DNA from: Schistocephalus solidus
Lineage: Eukaryota; Platyhelminthes; Cestoda; Diphyllobothriidea; Diphyllobothriidae
DNA: 64,000 nt
Direction of reading: 5' to 3'
NCBI GenBank assembly: GCA_017591395.1
Contig: WEDG01009067.1
Coordinates: 71,970 to 135,969 of the forward strand
In this document: piece after piece, positions 22,962-33,390 of the stretch
How positions within the stretch are numbered: position 1 is the stretch's first letter
Layout: every line of letters begins with the position of its first letter
Notes under the pieces: model-generated
What the model saw: the letters and a program-made list of their open reading frames with translations, nothing else
The model's database searches: none
Told to the model about the DNA's origin: nothing
Program-made: the position numbers and the translations under genes

Positions 22962-23436
22962 GCGCCATCCTTGCACATCTTGTTGACACCGGGCATAGTG
23001 TGGACCCCAGCGAAGCTTTCCGTGTAATTTATAAGGTCCCACCAAACCACCCCAAGCCACTGGGTCAACGTCTACTAGCAGCAGCAGAAGCGACTGCCAT
23101 TAGGTTGAAGAAGACGGTCTTGTGCGCACGAAAGAACCTCGTACAAGCTCCGCGCTTAGCTTGGCCAACGGCCGCTTAACTGTATGTATCCCCCGCGCCA
23201 TCTCTGTCCTCCCCCTTCTCCTAGAACGGCTCTACCAAACACTCACTGCCGCCTATCAAATTGTCTCTTATCACCCTTACCCTATGCACATTCCTCAGAT
23301 AACCCACACAAATGGACGAACATGATCGATTTCATGTTTTAAATTTCTACTGCGTTCCAACGTTTCCCTATAACTGTACTGGCCTGAAGAGAAGTTATCG
23401 AAAGCAGCGCGTATGCTCGCCAAGTTGTCTTTTGAA
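22962..23436 (+). mobile_element. Penelope-like element, 5'-truncated copy (right arm of palindrome)
   Basis: Plus-strand mirror of 22894-22420 with a constant coordinate sum (45856) from end to end, so there is no indel. I noticed only a few substitutions, for example near 22869/22987 and 22550/23306. It encodes AILAHLVDTGHSVDPSEAF and the following residues to 23179. The two copies abut head-to-head at 22961/22962. High identity implies a recent event or gene conversion. The coding frame and hammerhead motif are preserved, but the copy cannot be autonomous because RT and the catalytic GIY-YIG motif are absent. Confidence 0.8.
23372..23426 (+). ncRNA. Hammerhead ribozyme (type I), right arm
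   Basis: Core C3-A9 is CTGAAGA (23384-23390) and G12-A15.1 is GAAA (23400-23403). Stem II is GA/TC (23391-23392 with 23398-23399) around loop AGTTA. Stem III is AGCA/TGCT (23403-23406 with 23414-23417) with a seven-base loop. The cleavage triplet is CTC, cutting after 23418. Stem I is TGGC/GCCA (23380-23383 with 23419-23422) continued by AACT/AGTT (23372-23375 with 23423-23426), with a GTAC bulge on the 5' strand that could make the loop I-loop II contact of fast hammerheads. Hammerhead motifs are known in Penelope-like retroelements, so motif and host element agree. Stem II is short, so activity may be modest. Confidence 0.8.
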
Positions 23437-23654
23437 ACTCAGAAGTTTGGCACCTGTTCAAAAAACATTTGCGTGGATTTTGTACGTAACATTTTGTTTA
23501 ATCACACTAAATAAAATTTCAGACGTGCAACGCTCCCTAAGCCATCTTCTATATGAAGGCAAAGTTTTCAAAATAAAAAATGGTATGAATTTCATGGATT
23601 GATCTGGGTGCAAGTAGCAAAAATTAGCCATTCACGCCCAGTATCAAGTCTCGT
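23437..23654. other. No gene recognised
   Basis: Flank of the Penelope palindrome; nothing recognised. Confidence 0.35.
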
Positions 23655-23805
23655 CCGGACCTCCAAGTTGAAGACAATACATTTTACGGAAAACCCGCAT
23701 GTTCGGATATGTAAGACTAAACTTACGGTCTACTGTCTACTAGTATGGACTTCCCAAGTGCTAAGGAATTTCTGGCGCAAATTGTTGTGTGACCTGGTAC
23801 TGAAC
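23655..23805 (+). repeat. Dispersed repeat R6, partial
   Basis: AAACCGCAT-type, GTGCTAAGGAATTTCTG and CTGGTACTG-type blocks match 30080-30235 and, less well, 27330-27400. Confidence 0.4.
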
Positions 23806-23808
23806 TCG

Positions 23809-23834
23809 TATATATATATATATATATATATATA
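23809..23834. repeat. (TA)n microsatellite
   Basis: About 13 TA units. Confidence 0.95.
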
Positions 23835-23911
23835 GATATTGCAGAGAGCATGAGAGATAGGGTTTGGATTTGTTTCAGTCTGATTATCTGACTAATTATG
23901 CCTACTGAACA

Positions 23912-23947
23912 AAACATGCACTCGAGTATGCACTCGAGTGCATGTTT
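23912..23947. repeat. Perfect 16-bp inverted repeat with 4-base loop
   Basis: AAACATGCACTCGAGT is followed by ATGC and then its exact reverse complement. Function unknown. Confidence 0.8.
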
Positions 23948-23989
23948 GTGTTTCCAGTCCCAGCTGGTAGTCAGGGTTATGATTGGCTG

Positions 23990-24174
23990 AAGGAAGGCAT
24001 AATAAGCCCGAAACAGACTGTATCAATCTACCCTTATTCTCTGTCGTGTCTCCTCTGCATTATAACTTGGCCGACTTCGGCCTGGTAATTGGTTGCCTGT
24101 TCGTGACCTTTTGCCACCCATACGGAGCTTGTTTGCTTCGGGAAGCCACTAGATCGGTGTGCGCCTATTCCTGT

Positions 24175-24178
<4 letters not shown>
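23990..24178 (+). repeat. Dispersed repeat R2, copy 1
   Basis: Matches 27118-27285 over TCTGTCGTGTCTCCTCTGCA, GCCGACTTCGGCCTGGT, CCACCCATACGGAGC, TTTGCTTCGGGAAGCCA and GGTGTGCGCCTATTCCT. It runs into the TA microsatellite. It lies about 150 bases beyond the hammerhead-like motif downstream of the minus-strand Penelope element and may be part of that element's terminal region. Confidence 0.55.
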
Positions 24179-24267
<89 letters not shown>

Positions 24268-24268
24268 T
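24179..24268. repeat. (AT)n followed by (GTAT)n microsatellite
   Basis: About 31 AT units (24179-24240), then seven GTAT units. Confidence 0.97.
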
Positions 24269-24327
24269 TGAAAAACAGGCATCCCAAGATATTCAATAGA
24301 AAAGACGAAATTCTTTGGGAAAAAATA

Positions 24328-24378
24328 GAAACTTTAATGCGTAAATTTTCGAGACTGGTCCCCCAGCTCGTCGTCAGA
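24328..24378 (-). ncRNA. Hammerhead-like motif, probably degenerate
   Basis: The minus strand reads GTAGT, CTGACGA, an extra C, GAGCTGG, loop GGGA, CCAGTCTC (one bulged T), then GAAAATTTACGC. CTGANGA and GAAA are intact and stem II is strong, but the extra C after CTGACGA and weak pairing for stem I argue for erosion or a variant. It sits downstream of the Penelope ORF on the same strand, where a hammerhead is expected. Confidence 0.45.
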
Positions 24379-24429
24379 CTACAGGCAGTGTACAGGAACA
24401 ATTAATCAATTAACCGTGTTAAACAAAGG

Positions 24430-25990
24430 ATTCTGAGATTGCCCAAAATCCGAACCAATAGGCTTTCAGTGTATTTCGTCATCCCGTCGTGATTGGTTGT
24501 GCGCGTTTGAATTTTTCTTTAACGATTTTGTATGTGGCATCCAAATCGATATGCCGGTTGATGCATGCCTCATCTGAGTGCATTGCTTCCAGGAATTCAC
24601 GGCCTTTTCTGATTGGGCAGATGCCAACAATCCGTGTTTTCTCCCATGCAAATTTATGTCCGGTGTCCAGTGTATGCATAGCCACTTGGGATAAATGGTC
24701 TCGTCTTCTAACCGCCAACTGATGTTCGTGTAGGCGGGTTGAGACTGATTTCCCAGTTTGGCCACAATAAACGGCATTACAACTGGAACATGGAATTTTG
24801 TAGACAACACCTTTTTATCAAGGTAGCTAACCCTGTCCTTAGGGTGTACAAGCTGTGAGCGTAAAGTAGATGTAGGGTGGTGTGCTACTTGTATCTGGTG
24901 TTTTTAAGCTGTCTTTCGACAAGCTCAGATACATTTTTAATGTATGGGAGAGTTCGCCAGGTCATTGTTTTGGGTGCCTGGGTGGCCGTGGTGTTTGAAA
25001 CACCTTTCTCTTTGGATTCTTGTTGTTTTAGACATCGATACACGAAGTCACGGGGGTATCCATTTTTTAGAGAACAAGTTAAATAGGTATTTCATTTTCT
25101 GCTCGATAACTTTCTTCATCAGAGCAGTGTGTTTTGGCTCGATTTAGGAGACTGTAGACAGAACTTCTTTTGTGAGAGATAGGATGATTACTCTCAAAGT
25201 GTAGGATGACCTCAGAATATGTTTCTTTGCGGTAAACTGAGGTGTGGAGTGATCCATCAGTTTTCCGATGTACGAGGACATCCAAAAATGGGAGTTGTCC
25301 ATCAGCTTCCGTCTCGAACGTAAATTCAATTCCTGGAAATTTTGAGTTTAGAATTTTGTGGAGCGGATCTAATAGTTCTTTCTTGACGATGACAAATGTA
25401 TCATCAACGTATCGCAACCACAATTTTGGTTTTACACCAGGGAGAGCTATTGATTCCAACTTCTGCATTACAGCTTCAGCCAGGAAGCCGGATATGGGTG
25501 ACCCCATAGGGGCTCCTTTAAGTTGTTGATAGCATTGGCCGGAGAAGGAAAAATTGGTTTCTAGACAAAGGTCTAGGAGTTGGAGTAATGCATCGGCAGG
25601 TACATCAGTGACGTAGGCGTGGAGTAGTTCTTCGGTGCATGATCTCGCTAAATCAAGGGGGATCGAGGTGAAGAGCGAGACCACATCGAATGAAACCATT
25701 ACCTCGTCAGATGTAACTGTGATTTCTTTAATTTTTCTAGAAAACGTTTTGAATCTTCAATGGAGTATTCAGATTTCTTTGTAAGTGGATATAGCTGGTG
25801 AAAAAGCCACTTTGAAATTTTATAATTCGGTGCACCGATTAAAGAGACTATCGGTCGCAGTGGAATACCAGTTTTGTGAATTTTTGGAAGACCATATATT
25901 TTTGCAATGGTGGGTTCTTCCTGTTTTAAGGATTTAGCAAGAACTTCTGATATTAATTTCCTTCCCGTAAGGCGTTTTAGTGCTTTTTAG
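24430..25990 (-). mobile_element. Penelope-like retroelement: RT plus GIY-YIG endonuclease, near-complete ORF, broken
   Basis: Read on the minus strand. RT begins near 25985 with ISEVLAKSLKQEEPTIAKIY, GLPKIHKTGIPLRPIVS (about 25900-25850), then a one-base frameshift near 25735. VMVSFDVVSLFTSIP follows (25700). QLKGAPMGSPISGFLAEAVM lies at about 25520-25460 and the catalytic LWLRYVDDTFVIVK at about 25425-25385. GQLPFLDVLVHRKTDGSLH lies at about 25300-25240. The linker is frame-disrupted (25080-24815). The GIY-YIG part reads VVYKIPCSSCNAVYCGQTGK, then STRLHEHQLAV, MHTLDTGHKF and EACINRHIDL (24815-24480). YVDD and GIY-YIG-type residues are intact, but frameshifts make it inactive. The RT N-terminus is truncated. 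Confidence 0.9.
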
Positions 25991-27117
25991 GCGACGCTTA
26001 AATTATAATAATGATTACTACTATTAAAAAGCTGTTAGCATGTTTATATGTCATTAAATAAGTCACACACTGGCCAGCATATCCAAATACTGAAGTCTTG
26101 TGGTCAAACTAAATTTAGCTGACGTGCACCACGCTCTTTCTCCAACTCTGCAGTGTATTTTCCAAATCCAGCCACTATATTATTCAGGATTACTGGTTCT
26201 TCCCAAAACTGAGTGTTCAGGTGCAAATAATACTTTTGATTGTGACCTTAATGCCACTCGTACTTGTTCGAGGTCCGGTAGTTCGATAAAACAAACCTGG
26301 TTAATGTGGTTGTGCTTGCCATACAAAGGTGGACAGTTTAACTTTTTCAGCCACTGCCTACACGTATTTCCACAGTGGTTCTGACACTGTAGTAGGATCG
26401 GTGAGGTGGATTCTGCATTATCCTCTATCGCTATAGAAATATAGTAGCCCGACTCCTTTTGCGTGTTGCAAGGTTGAACCCATATTGACCACATGCACGG
26501 GCGCACCACCGAAGGCCAATCATCTTCAAGGCTGACCCACACATGACCTCGTTGTGCCGACTCCGCCCGGTCTCACATTTGGGACGCCGCGTTCGTGGTG
26601 GCGGACGTACACTCGTCTAACTGCCAACTTTTTCCAACCGATAGTTCTGTAAAGAATACACTATCCGTCTAACTGGCATCCCACTTATTCTCTCCTTCTA
26701 CGGGAGCTGGCCAGGAGGTCATAGCCTCTAGAGTCTCCCTAAGAACTCAAGCTGCTGCTATAGACGCACTCACTCACTTGCCACAGCTGAGCCGTCCTGG
26801 AGACGGTGCTTGACCTCGTCGATTTTGACAGCCGGTTGAATTTTCGGATGTCCCTGCATACTGCCGTTACCGACCGAAATTTGTAGATGATAGTTTAGTT
26901 GCAAATTAATTTTTCTCATAGAATAAAGTTTCCGTAAGCAGACTTGGTAAATCCAGTCCAAGTGTTATCACAAAATTAGCTTGAATTTACCAAGCTTAGC
27001 GAGAAAATTACCTTTTTGCTCATATGTACTCTGTACGTAAATGTTTCAACACACCCCCTAGTGCACATGCTATCTGAACTCCAAGAAACGTCTTTCGTTG
27101 TTTTTCTGTGCTGAATG
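25991..27117. other. No gene recognised
   Basis: Contains overlapping frames on both strands (for example minus 26542-26180) with no recognisable domain. Confidence 0.4.
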
Positions 27118-27285
27118 GAGGCAGAATAACTCCGAGACAGTTCAGTATCCCTCTACCCGCATTTTCTGTCGTCCCTCCTCTATGCCATTATACGTTAGCT
27201 GACTTCAGCCTGGTCGTGAGCTAGGCCACCCATATGGAGCACGTTTGCTTCGAGAAGCCAATATATTGGTGTGCGCCCATTCCTC
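27118..27285 (+). repeat. Dispersed repeat R2, copy 2
   Basis: Diverged copy of 23990-24178: TTCTGTCGTCCCTCCTCT, GCTGACTTCAGCCTGGTC, CCACCCATATGGAGCACG and GGTGTGCGCCCATTCCT. Confidence 0.55.
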
Positions 27286-27319
27286 ATAAAAATGAATGCC
27301 TGTTGTGTCCTGAATCTTT

Positions 27320-27540
27320 CATAAACTTATTCTGTGCTAGTGCGATTCTGACGCATATTGTGCATAGGATCCGGTGCTGATTTTCTCTTATTCGGTTTAT
27401 TCTTTTATCCAGTAAGCATATTGTTGTAGTTTTGTTTTTGGGCTGTGGTCTTGAGTAAGTCCATCAAAAATATGCACCCGTTATTAGTAGAGCAAGTCTA
27501 TGGAGTACCATGGCTACCGTGATGTTATTTCGACAGCTCT
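27320..27540 (+). repeat. Dispersed repeat R6, copy
   Basis: Shares TTCTGACGCATATTGTGCAT, CCGGTGCTGATTT and AGTCCATCAAAAATATGCAC with 30060-30335. Confidence 0.5.
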
Positions 27541-28086
27541 TTGATCACAAAAATAAAAAGTACTAAGGAAAAGTCATCAGCATTTTTATAAGCATCAAAA
27601 CAGAGCCACATTTGCGTGATAGGGACAAATATCAATTTATTGGGTTATATTGTTTCCCTAACTAAGCATTTATTCTCTACATTTCTTCACCATCGAAAGC
27701 ATTTTTCGCAGAATAAGATCCTGCAGACTCCCGATGACGCCACCGGTGTCTCCTCCACTCTGTGCATGCAGCGAGATTTCGACGAGCGGGACTGATCTAC
27801 CTGTCCAAATATCCAGTGAGTTCTTGCTGATGAGAACGCATTGCCGGCAAAACGACAAAGCGCTGATAGCCCAATGTACTCTAAGAGTATGCCAGAAGGC
27901 GGAACTAAGAGGTAAAGTAAGGGAAAAAACTTTATTTTACTCAAAAGCGCATTTCCAACCATTTTGTCTTCCCTATTTATCGGAGAGGACATGCTACTTG
28001 GGCAAATATTTACTGAGTCAATTTGCAACACGGATTAACAACACTCATAGCCTCCTGTTAATTAAAATTCAACCGCATACTTAATC
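27541..28086. other. No gene; R5-like segment
   Basis: 27718-27850 resembles 20772-20880. Overlapping frames on both strands show no motif. Confidence 0.35.
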
Positions 28087-28293
28087 TCAAGCCACATAGA
28101 AAACAATCCCAGCATATTCGCTGTTTATTCCAAGGGCTTTTTGCTCTTTGTACGCATTCTGATATATTTCCGGTAGTTGCCGGTCTTCTGCATCGGAATG
28201 GCGCCAATATGCAGACTGCATTGATGTTGCGCTAGATGTAAAAATGACGACAGGCCTTAGTCCGCCAGCGCTGGCCGAGCTGGCATTAGCCAT
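28087..28293 (-). CDS. Uncertain small open frame, unknown
   Basis: A 68-codon frame beginning with ATG at 28293 and ending TGA at 28087 has a non-repetitive composition: MANASSASAGGLRPVVIF near the start, then a charged middle (HSDAEDRQLPEIYQNAYKEQ) and a hydrophobic end. It is unlike the chance frames around it, but I recognise no family and see no splice or promoter support. It could equally be a relic. Confidence 0.2.
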   Translation of the reverse strand: MANASSASAGGLRPVVIFTSSATSMQSAYWRHSDAEDRQLPEIYQNAYKEQKALGINSEYAGIVFYVA

Positions 28294-29494
28294 TATGAAC
28301 CGGACTGTGGCTTGACGCCACGTTGATCACTGTAGTGGATCTCGCGCCCGACCGACTGTACTCGAAGTGCCCACTGGTGTATGCGAGATGGAAGGCAGCT
28401 TTGGGTCGATAGTGCTCGTCAAGGATTCTATGGCAGGTGGGCACCCACTGCTTTGGTTACGAAGCATGCATGTGCTGCTATGCCTGGGACCAGTGACATA
28501 TGCTGTCATGGGAGTACTGACACAGGCAAGAGAGATTGGTATGGTCGACCATCCCTGCACGAACACAGGTTTTACTGAACCTAAGTCTGAATTTTAAAAA
28601 TCTGGTTTGAGCTTTAAAACTTCCGAATGGAGGAATGACTGGTTCTCTGTCTCTATCTCTCTCTCTTTCTCCCTCTCTTACACACAAGTGAAGTTACAAG
28701 TGCAACTAATATCTCTTGTTGTGAGTGGATGATGCGGTGCACCCATGAATAAATCCTGGCTCACGAGTACAGGAAGGATTCAGCTGGTGTGTAGCACGTG
28801 TAGACAAATGGTCCATCTTTGTCAGTCGCTGCGTACACGTTCGCCTGCAGTCATCTTGACATTGCCATATGATCAGTAGTTTCTATGCGTGGATCACGAC
28901 AGAGCCGTTCGCAGGATACTTGCCATCCTCGCTTTCATTGGTTGAATTTTACAGAGCCTCTTCCATATTCTCTGTGGTTTCTGATATGAGTCCAAACATC
29001 AGTATTAAACTTCTGATTTGGTTACTCAAAAATTCTTATGTAAGGGGTTATCCTCTGGAACTAGACTAGGTAATCCTAGCCCTAAGTTTTAAATAGACAC
29101 TTGATTGTTTCAGCCGAAGCCAACCAGTAAGTAATATTTTTACTCTAACTGAACCCAAAGTAGTGTGTATTGTGAATGTAACGGTGCTTCATCGCACTCC
29201 CAGCACAAGTACTACCAAAGCTTTGAAAGGAATATCTTTGATTCGCATGGAAGAAGAGGCATTCAATGGGAGATGTTTATCTAGTGCCTGACGTTTCAGG
29301 TAGTTGTTTCATCTACCTAACTCGAGAGACTGGAGAGTCATGCTTGCACCTCCCATTATATGCCACTCCTTGCCTTGTGCCTGTTGGGCGCCCTGTCTGG
29401 TTGAGTAGGACCCGCATCACGCCGTAGCTTGTGTCACTATCGACGCCCACACTGAGAGGATGTCTAACGACTTCAGTGTTGCTGCGGGATGCGC
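28294..29494. other. No gene recognised
   Basis: 28730-28880 weakly resembles the middle of R1 (AATCCTGG, GTGTAGACAAATGG, TCAGTCGCTGC). Nothing else is identified. Confidence 0.35.
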
Positions 29495-29747
29495 AACTAT
29501 GTTTGAGAAATCGGCCGACATCTGCAAACGCGGATGCACGATCATCAGTTGGCTGTACGAATGTTGGACCCAAAGTCAGAGGTGGCAACCCATGCCGCGC
29601 AGAGGGGACCACGTCGTCAACTTGGATGCCATTGAAATCGTGAGCCGAAGCGAGGATCAAACATCAAGGCAGATAAAAGAAGCCTGGATATCTACCGACC
29701 GCTCAGTCAACCACCACATTAATTTGCCTGCCCCTATCTGGTTTTAA
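29495..29747 (+). mobile_element. Penelope-like GIY-YIG endonuclease fragment, broken
   Basis: In one plus frame: NYV, stop, EIGRHLQTRMHDHQLAVRML, DPKSEVATHAAQR. Then a shift to the next frame gives VVNLDAIEIVSRSEDQTSRQ, IKEAWISTDRSVNHHINL and a stop at 29745. The order and wording match the GIY-YIG half of the element at 24480-24815 (TRLHEHQLAV, then HTLDTGH, then CINRHIDL). Here the stop replaces the Gly of GE(T)G. It is a fragment of a related but distinct Penelope copy; no RT was found upstream. Confidence 0.75.
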
Positions 29748-30059
29748 GAACCCTCTTGACAGGAGACCGCCAGGGCGTAGAGCAATCGGGCCCTCAATAA
29801 TCTCCGCGACCAATGAGGACGGAGGTGGAACAAGGCGTGGTGAAAGGCCGGCCGACTCAAACACGCAGATTCAAGCGCTAGCCAAATTCAGCAGGCTGCT
29901 CCAAGTTTTGAGAGATTTGCGTCATCTATGTGCCCCCTTGCTTTCCAGTGTCTTTTCTGGTGTGGAATAGTTTTGAAGATAGACATTTTGCGTTCGTTTG
30001 AATGTTTGAAGGAACCGCATTAAATAAATCAGAACCCAACTGTTGTGTCCGCTCCTAAT
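29748..30059. other. No gene recognised
   Basis: Probably 3' flank of the Penelope fragment; no feature supported. Confidence 0.35.
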
Positions 30060-30335
30060 TTGCGCGAAGGCTTTCAAGTTTAAAACCATTAATCTCATGG
30101 CAAAACCGCATCGTCTTATTTGGAAATGTAAAGTAGTGCTGATTACGTGTCGGCAACCTTGTACAGACTCGCTAGGTGCTAGGGGATTTCTGATGCATAT
30201 TGTGCATTTTGTCTGGTGCTGGATTTCTACAATATTCGTTATTCTTTTAGATAGTTAATCAGTCCTTGTGGCTGCTGCCGTAAATAAGTCCGTCAAAAAT
30301 GTCCACTAGCAACCACGATGTCACTTAGACATGGG
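30060..30335 (+). repeat. Dispersed repeat R6, longest copy
   Basis: Contains TTTCTGATGCATATTGTGCA, GTCTGGTGCTGGATTTC and AAGTCCGTCAAAAATGTCCA, matching 27320-27540. Its first part matches 23655-23805. Confidence 0.5.
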
Positions 30336-30339
30336 TTAT

Positions 30340-30480
30340 TTTATAAACATTAATACTACTAGCTCATAGTTATTAGCATGTTATGTGTATATAAATGCAT
30401 CTGTGTTGACTTGGTTCTCACTTTTTCGTATGATTATGGTTTTCCCTAGCGTTATTATTTGTAATTTATCCCAGAAGACG
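30340..30480 (+). repeat. Direct repeat pair, unit 1
   Basis: TAGTTATTAGCATGTTATGTG, ATATAAATGCATCTGTG, ACTTTTTCGTATGATTATGG and CCAGAAGACGTGA recur at 30895-31050. Confidence 0.65.
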
Positions 30481-30894
30481 TGATTCTTCGCCTCCGAGGT
30501 GACAGGGACATTGGTGTTCAGCGAGGCCAGGAAGTTACCGAGGTATTCTATTTGAAGGTCACTAAGGAATAATCGACGTGTATAGCACGGAAGTGTGGTG
30601 CGTACTCGGCATTGGCCCAGTGTTTCCCGAGTGAGAGAGCGACTTTTGCAATCACATTAGGGTGGTGGTCCAATAACGTGTCCGCAGGTCCGGCTCATTG
30701 AAAGAAGAGCTGGTCTCATGACATGTTGGGTCTTCAGGCTGTTCTTGTCAGCATACCGTTCGGTTAAGGGTCGTTTTAGAGTTCATACCAATGGGTGCCG
30801 TGAGTATGTAGTGAGAAGATCAAAGGACAAGAGGGTTTCAGAAGTCTGTACAATCAGATACTTAGTACTTTCAGGAACGTATTTTTGCTAACTA
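30481..30894. other. No gene recognised
   Basis: Spacer between the two direct repeats; nothing recognised. Confidence 0.35.
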
Positions 30895-31050
30895 TAAAAA
30901 AACCAAAAATAAATACTGCTGATACATAGCTATTAGTATGTTTATGGGTACATATAAATGCATCTGTGCGAAGTTGGCTGTCACTTTTTCGGGTGATAAT
31001 GGTTTTGCCTAGCACTAGTATTTGTACTATCTCACAGAAGAAGTGAGTGT
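30895..31050 (+). repeat. Direct repeat pair, unit 2
   Basis: Second unit with CATAGCTATTAGTATGTTTA, ATATAAATGCATCTGTG, ACTTTTTCGGGTGATAATGG and CACAGAAGAAGTGA. Confidence 0.65.
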
Positions 31051-33390
31051 CGGTAGTCTGCATAATCCCATATTTGGTATACGGGAACGTGAAGTTGCCG
31101 GCTGTCAAATAACCAACACACAAAAGTCTGCGTCAACAAACCATCTTACCTGCTGACCTGCAGGCGAAATTTGATTTGCTCACCCTCAATCTCTAGCTAC
31201 TATTGTTCAACTGCCCCCGCGTTACACAAGGCTTTTCTTCCTCATTGTTTTCCATTTTACCGAGTTCGGGATCACCTGGTATACTGCTTGTCTTGCGCTG
31301 AGTTAAATCTTTCCAAGTTCTCTGTTCAGCTTGGATAATGCAGGACGGCATAAGGTTAGCCGGGGCCGAATCCTCCCGGCCGTAAGGCCCAGCTGAAGTT
31401 TATTTTGCTGGTGGAAAATCAGGTTGAGTATTCTTACCACTGTCATCTTTAAGATGACGATTTTCGCTATGTCGACTGATGCTCAGCGATCGCGCAATGG
31501 CTGACAGAGCTTGAGAACCCGTTTACGCATACCACACGCACACAAACACAACCTGGCCCTCATACAGCACATCAGAAGTAAATAAACACATCATGGAGAT
31601 AGGATAATGACAAAAAATTACCCATGTCACATGTACTGATCACACTGCTGCAACAATGATTTCCACTCAAAATAAAGACAAGACGAACTGGAAGGGGCAA
31701 TTTTGGCGTAATTAAGATCAACCCCAATCAAAGATCCGATATTGGCGTCGGGGTGAACGTTGCCATCGGGCTCAAAGCCCCATCAAATCAGTCATCGGTT
31801 CACAGTCTTCCGGGGAATGGGTAATCGTTAAAGGCACACAGGAATGTTGTTTCCCGGATTCTGCTTGGTTGCAGGGTGGAAATCAGGCCTTAAAGATCCA
31901 TCTTTACCTCTCATAAGCAGCAACGGAACAGTGGTAATCCAATAGTAGAGATGTATACTAAGTCTGACCGCATCATCCTATCTTGGGCTTGTGTCCATAA
32001 AAAACCAACGGCCACTCATGGATACTCTTAGTCTTGCACAACTTAAGTATCCGACATGCCGACTTTAAGGGAAGTGTTGTATGAAAGGTGGTCTCACTCT
32101 GAATGAGGTCTGCCTCCGTTTTGTAACGCTAAGAATCTGCACATTGGGATGATCGGTAAGTAGTGCTCCAGGAATTGTCTTTCAAAGGCAGTTGAACGTC
32201 CGTCGGAATACCATTTTGAACTGACCACGCATTCACCGTCAACACAATGGATATGTAGGACGCCTTCAAACCATTACCAAGTTTTGGTCAGTCTTTTCAC
32301 ACCTGTATGCACGTGAGTGCGTCGCTCAAACAGAAGCATCCCGACTGGACACCTCTGTCCACCCACACGCACAACTACTTCTACCTCTTGAAACAGTCTG
32401 AACATAACAGTTCAGATGACCCCGACATCTAAGAGTGCTGGGCCTCAGTCCACTAAACTAGACCGAGCTAACCAACCACTGATCACGGTTATCCCTCAAG
32501 CCTTTTCACGAGTTCCAAAAGTTTTACCGCCGAACTTTTCCACTCTACTCGAAGTCCAACTAGACTCTATTCATCTTCAGTGACTGTACTCTTCCCCTCC
32601 CCCCTCCTATTAAATCAGTAGCATAAACACCCAAATACACCCCCCCAAATAAAACATACTTGAAGCCATAGATTCATCAACAATTACGCATCTACCCAGC
32701 CGAATATTAAAACTACGAAACACTACCTGGTGAAGATTACGGTCGAACTGTCATAATTGTTCCGCCCGATACATTTCTGAAACAAGGATGACGCAAAAGA
32801 CATATGGGGACTGTTGACTGCACTCGTGTTCGTGTTCAACCAAACAAACTTAGTTTCGTTCAAGAGGGCATCAAATTGAGCTACAAGGTATTGTCGTAAA
32901 ACGCATTTAGATGTCGCCCAGAGCAGGAATAGAGGTGGGCGTCGAAAGCCCCTAGTTCACAGGTAACTCGCTGCTTAGACTGATGTAAAAAGTCAAGCTG
33001 GAAGCAAACGGAATCCTCTTAGTTGGGGTGAACGAAGCTTCTTTTACTCGCTGTTGTCATACGAGGAAAGTAAAACCCTAAACAGTTAACCTATACTAAG
33101 CGGGGGGGGGGAGTACCACGATGACACCGTCTTGACGATCAAAAGACGCTTTGGCGAACGAATGCTTCCAACAAATCCCTGTCACGCATAAGAAGTCAAA
33201 CGTCGGAATATATATGTTAATGGGCCATTCTAGTTAAAAGAGTGATAAAGCGCTCGGCCATAGCAAAATAGGTCTTATATACGACTGAGTTGTGCCTAGA
33301 ATGGGCTGGTAAGTTATTACCGAAAACGATCGTTTGATAAAGCATCTTCCAATAGACCCTTTACCTAGTCATGACAGGGACCGAGTGCAA
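31051..33390. other. Repeat-poor, no gene recognised
   Basis: Almost no open frame of 60 codons or more and no repeat family recognised. It could be intron or intergenic DNA next to the candidate exons further right. Confidence 0.4.

Noticed and set aside
27826..27860. CTGATGAG followed by AAAACG
   Set aside because: It lacks the GAAA core and credible stems.
28327..28597. Overlapping frames of 65-79 codons on both strands
   Set aside because: No motif, mutually overlapping, no splice or promoter support.
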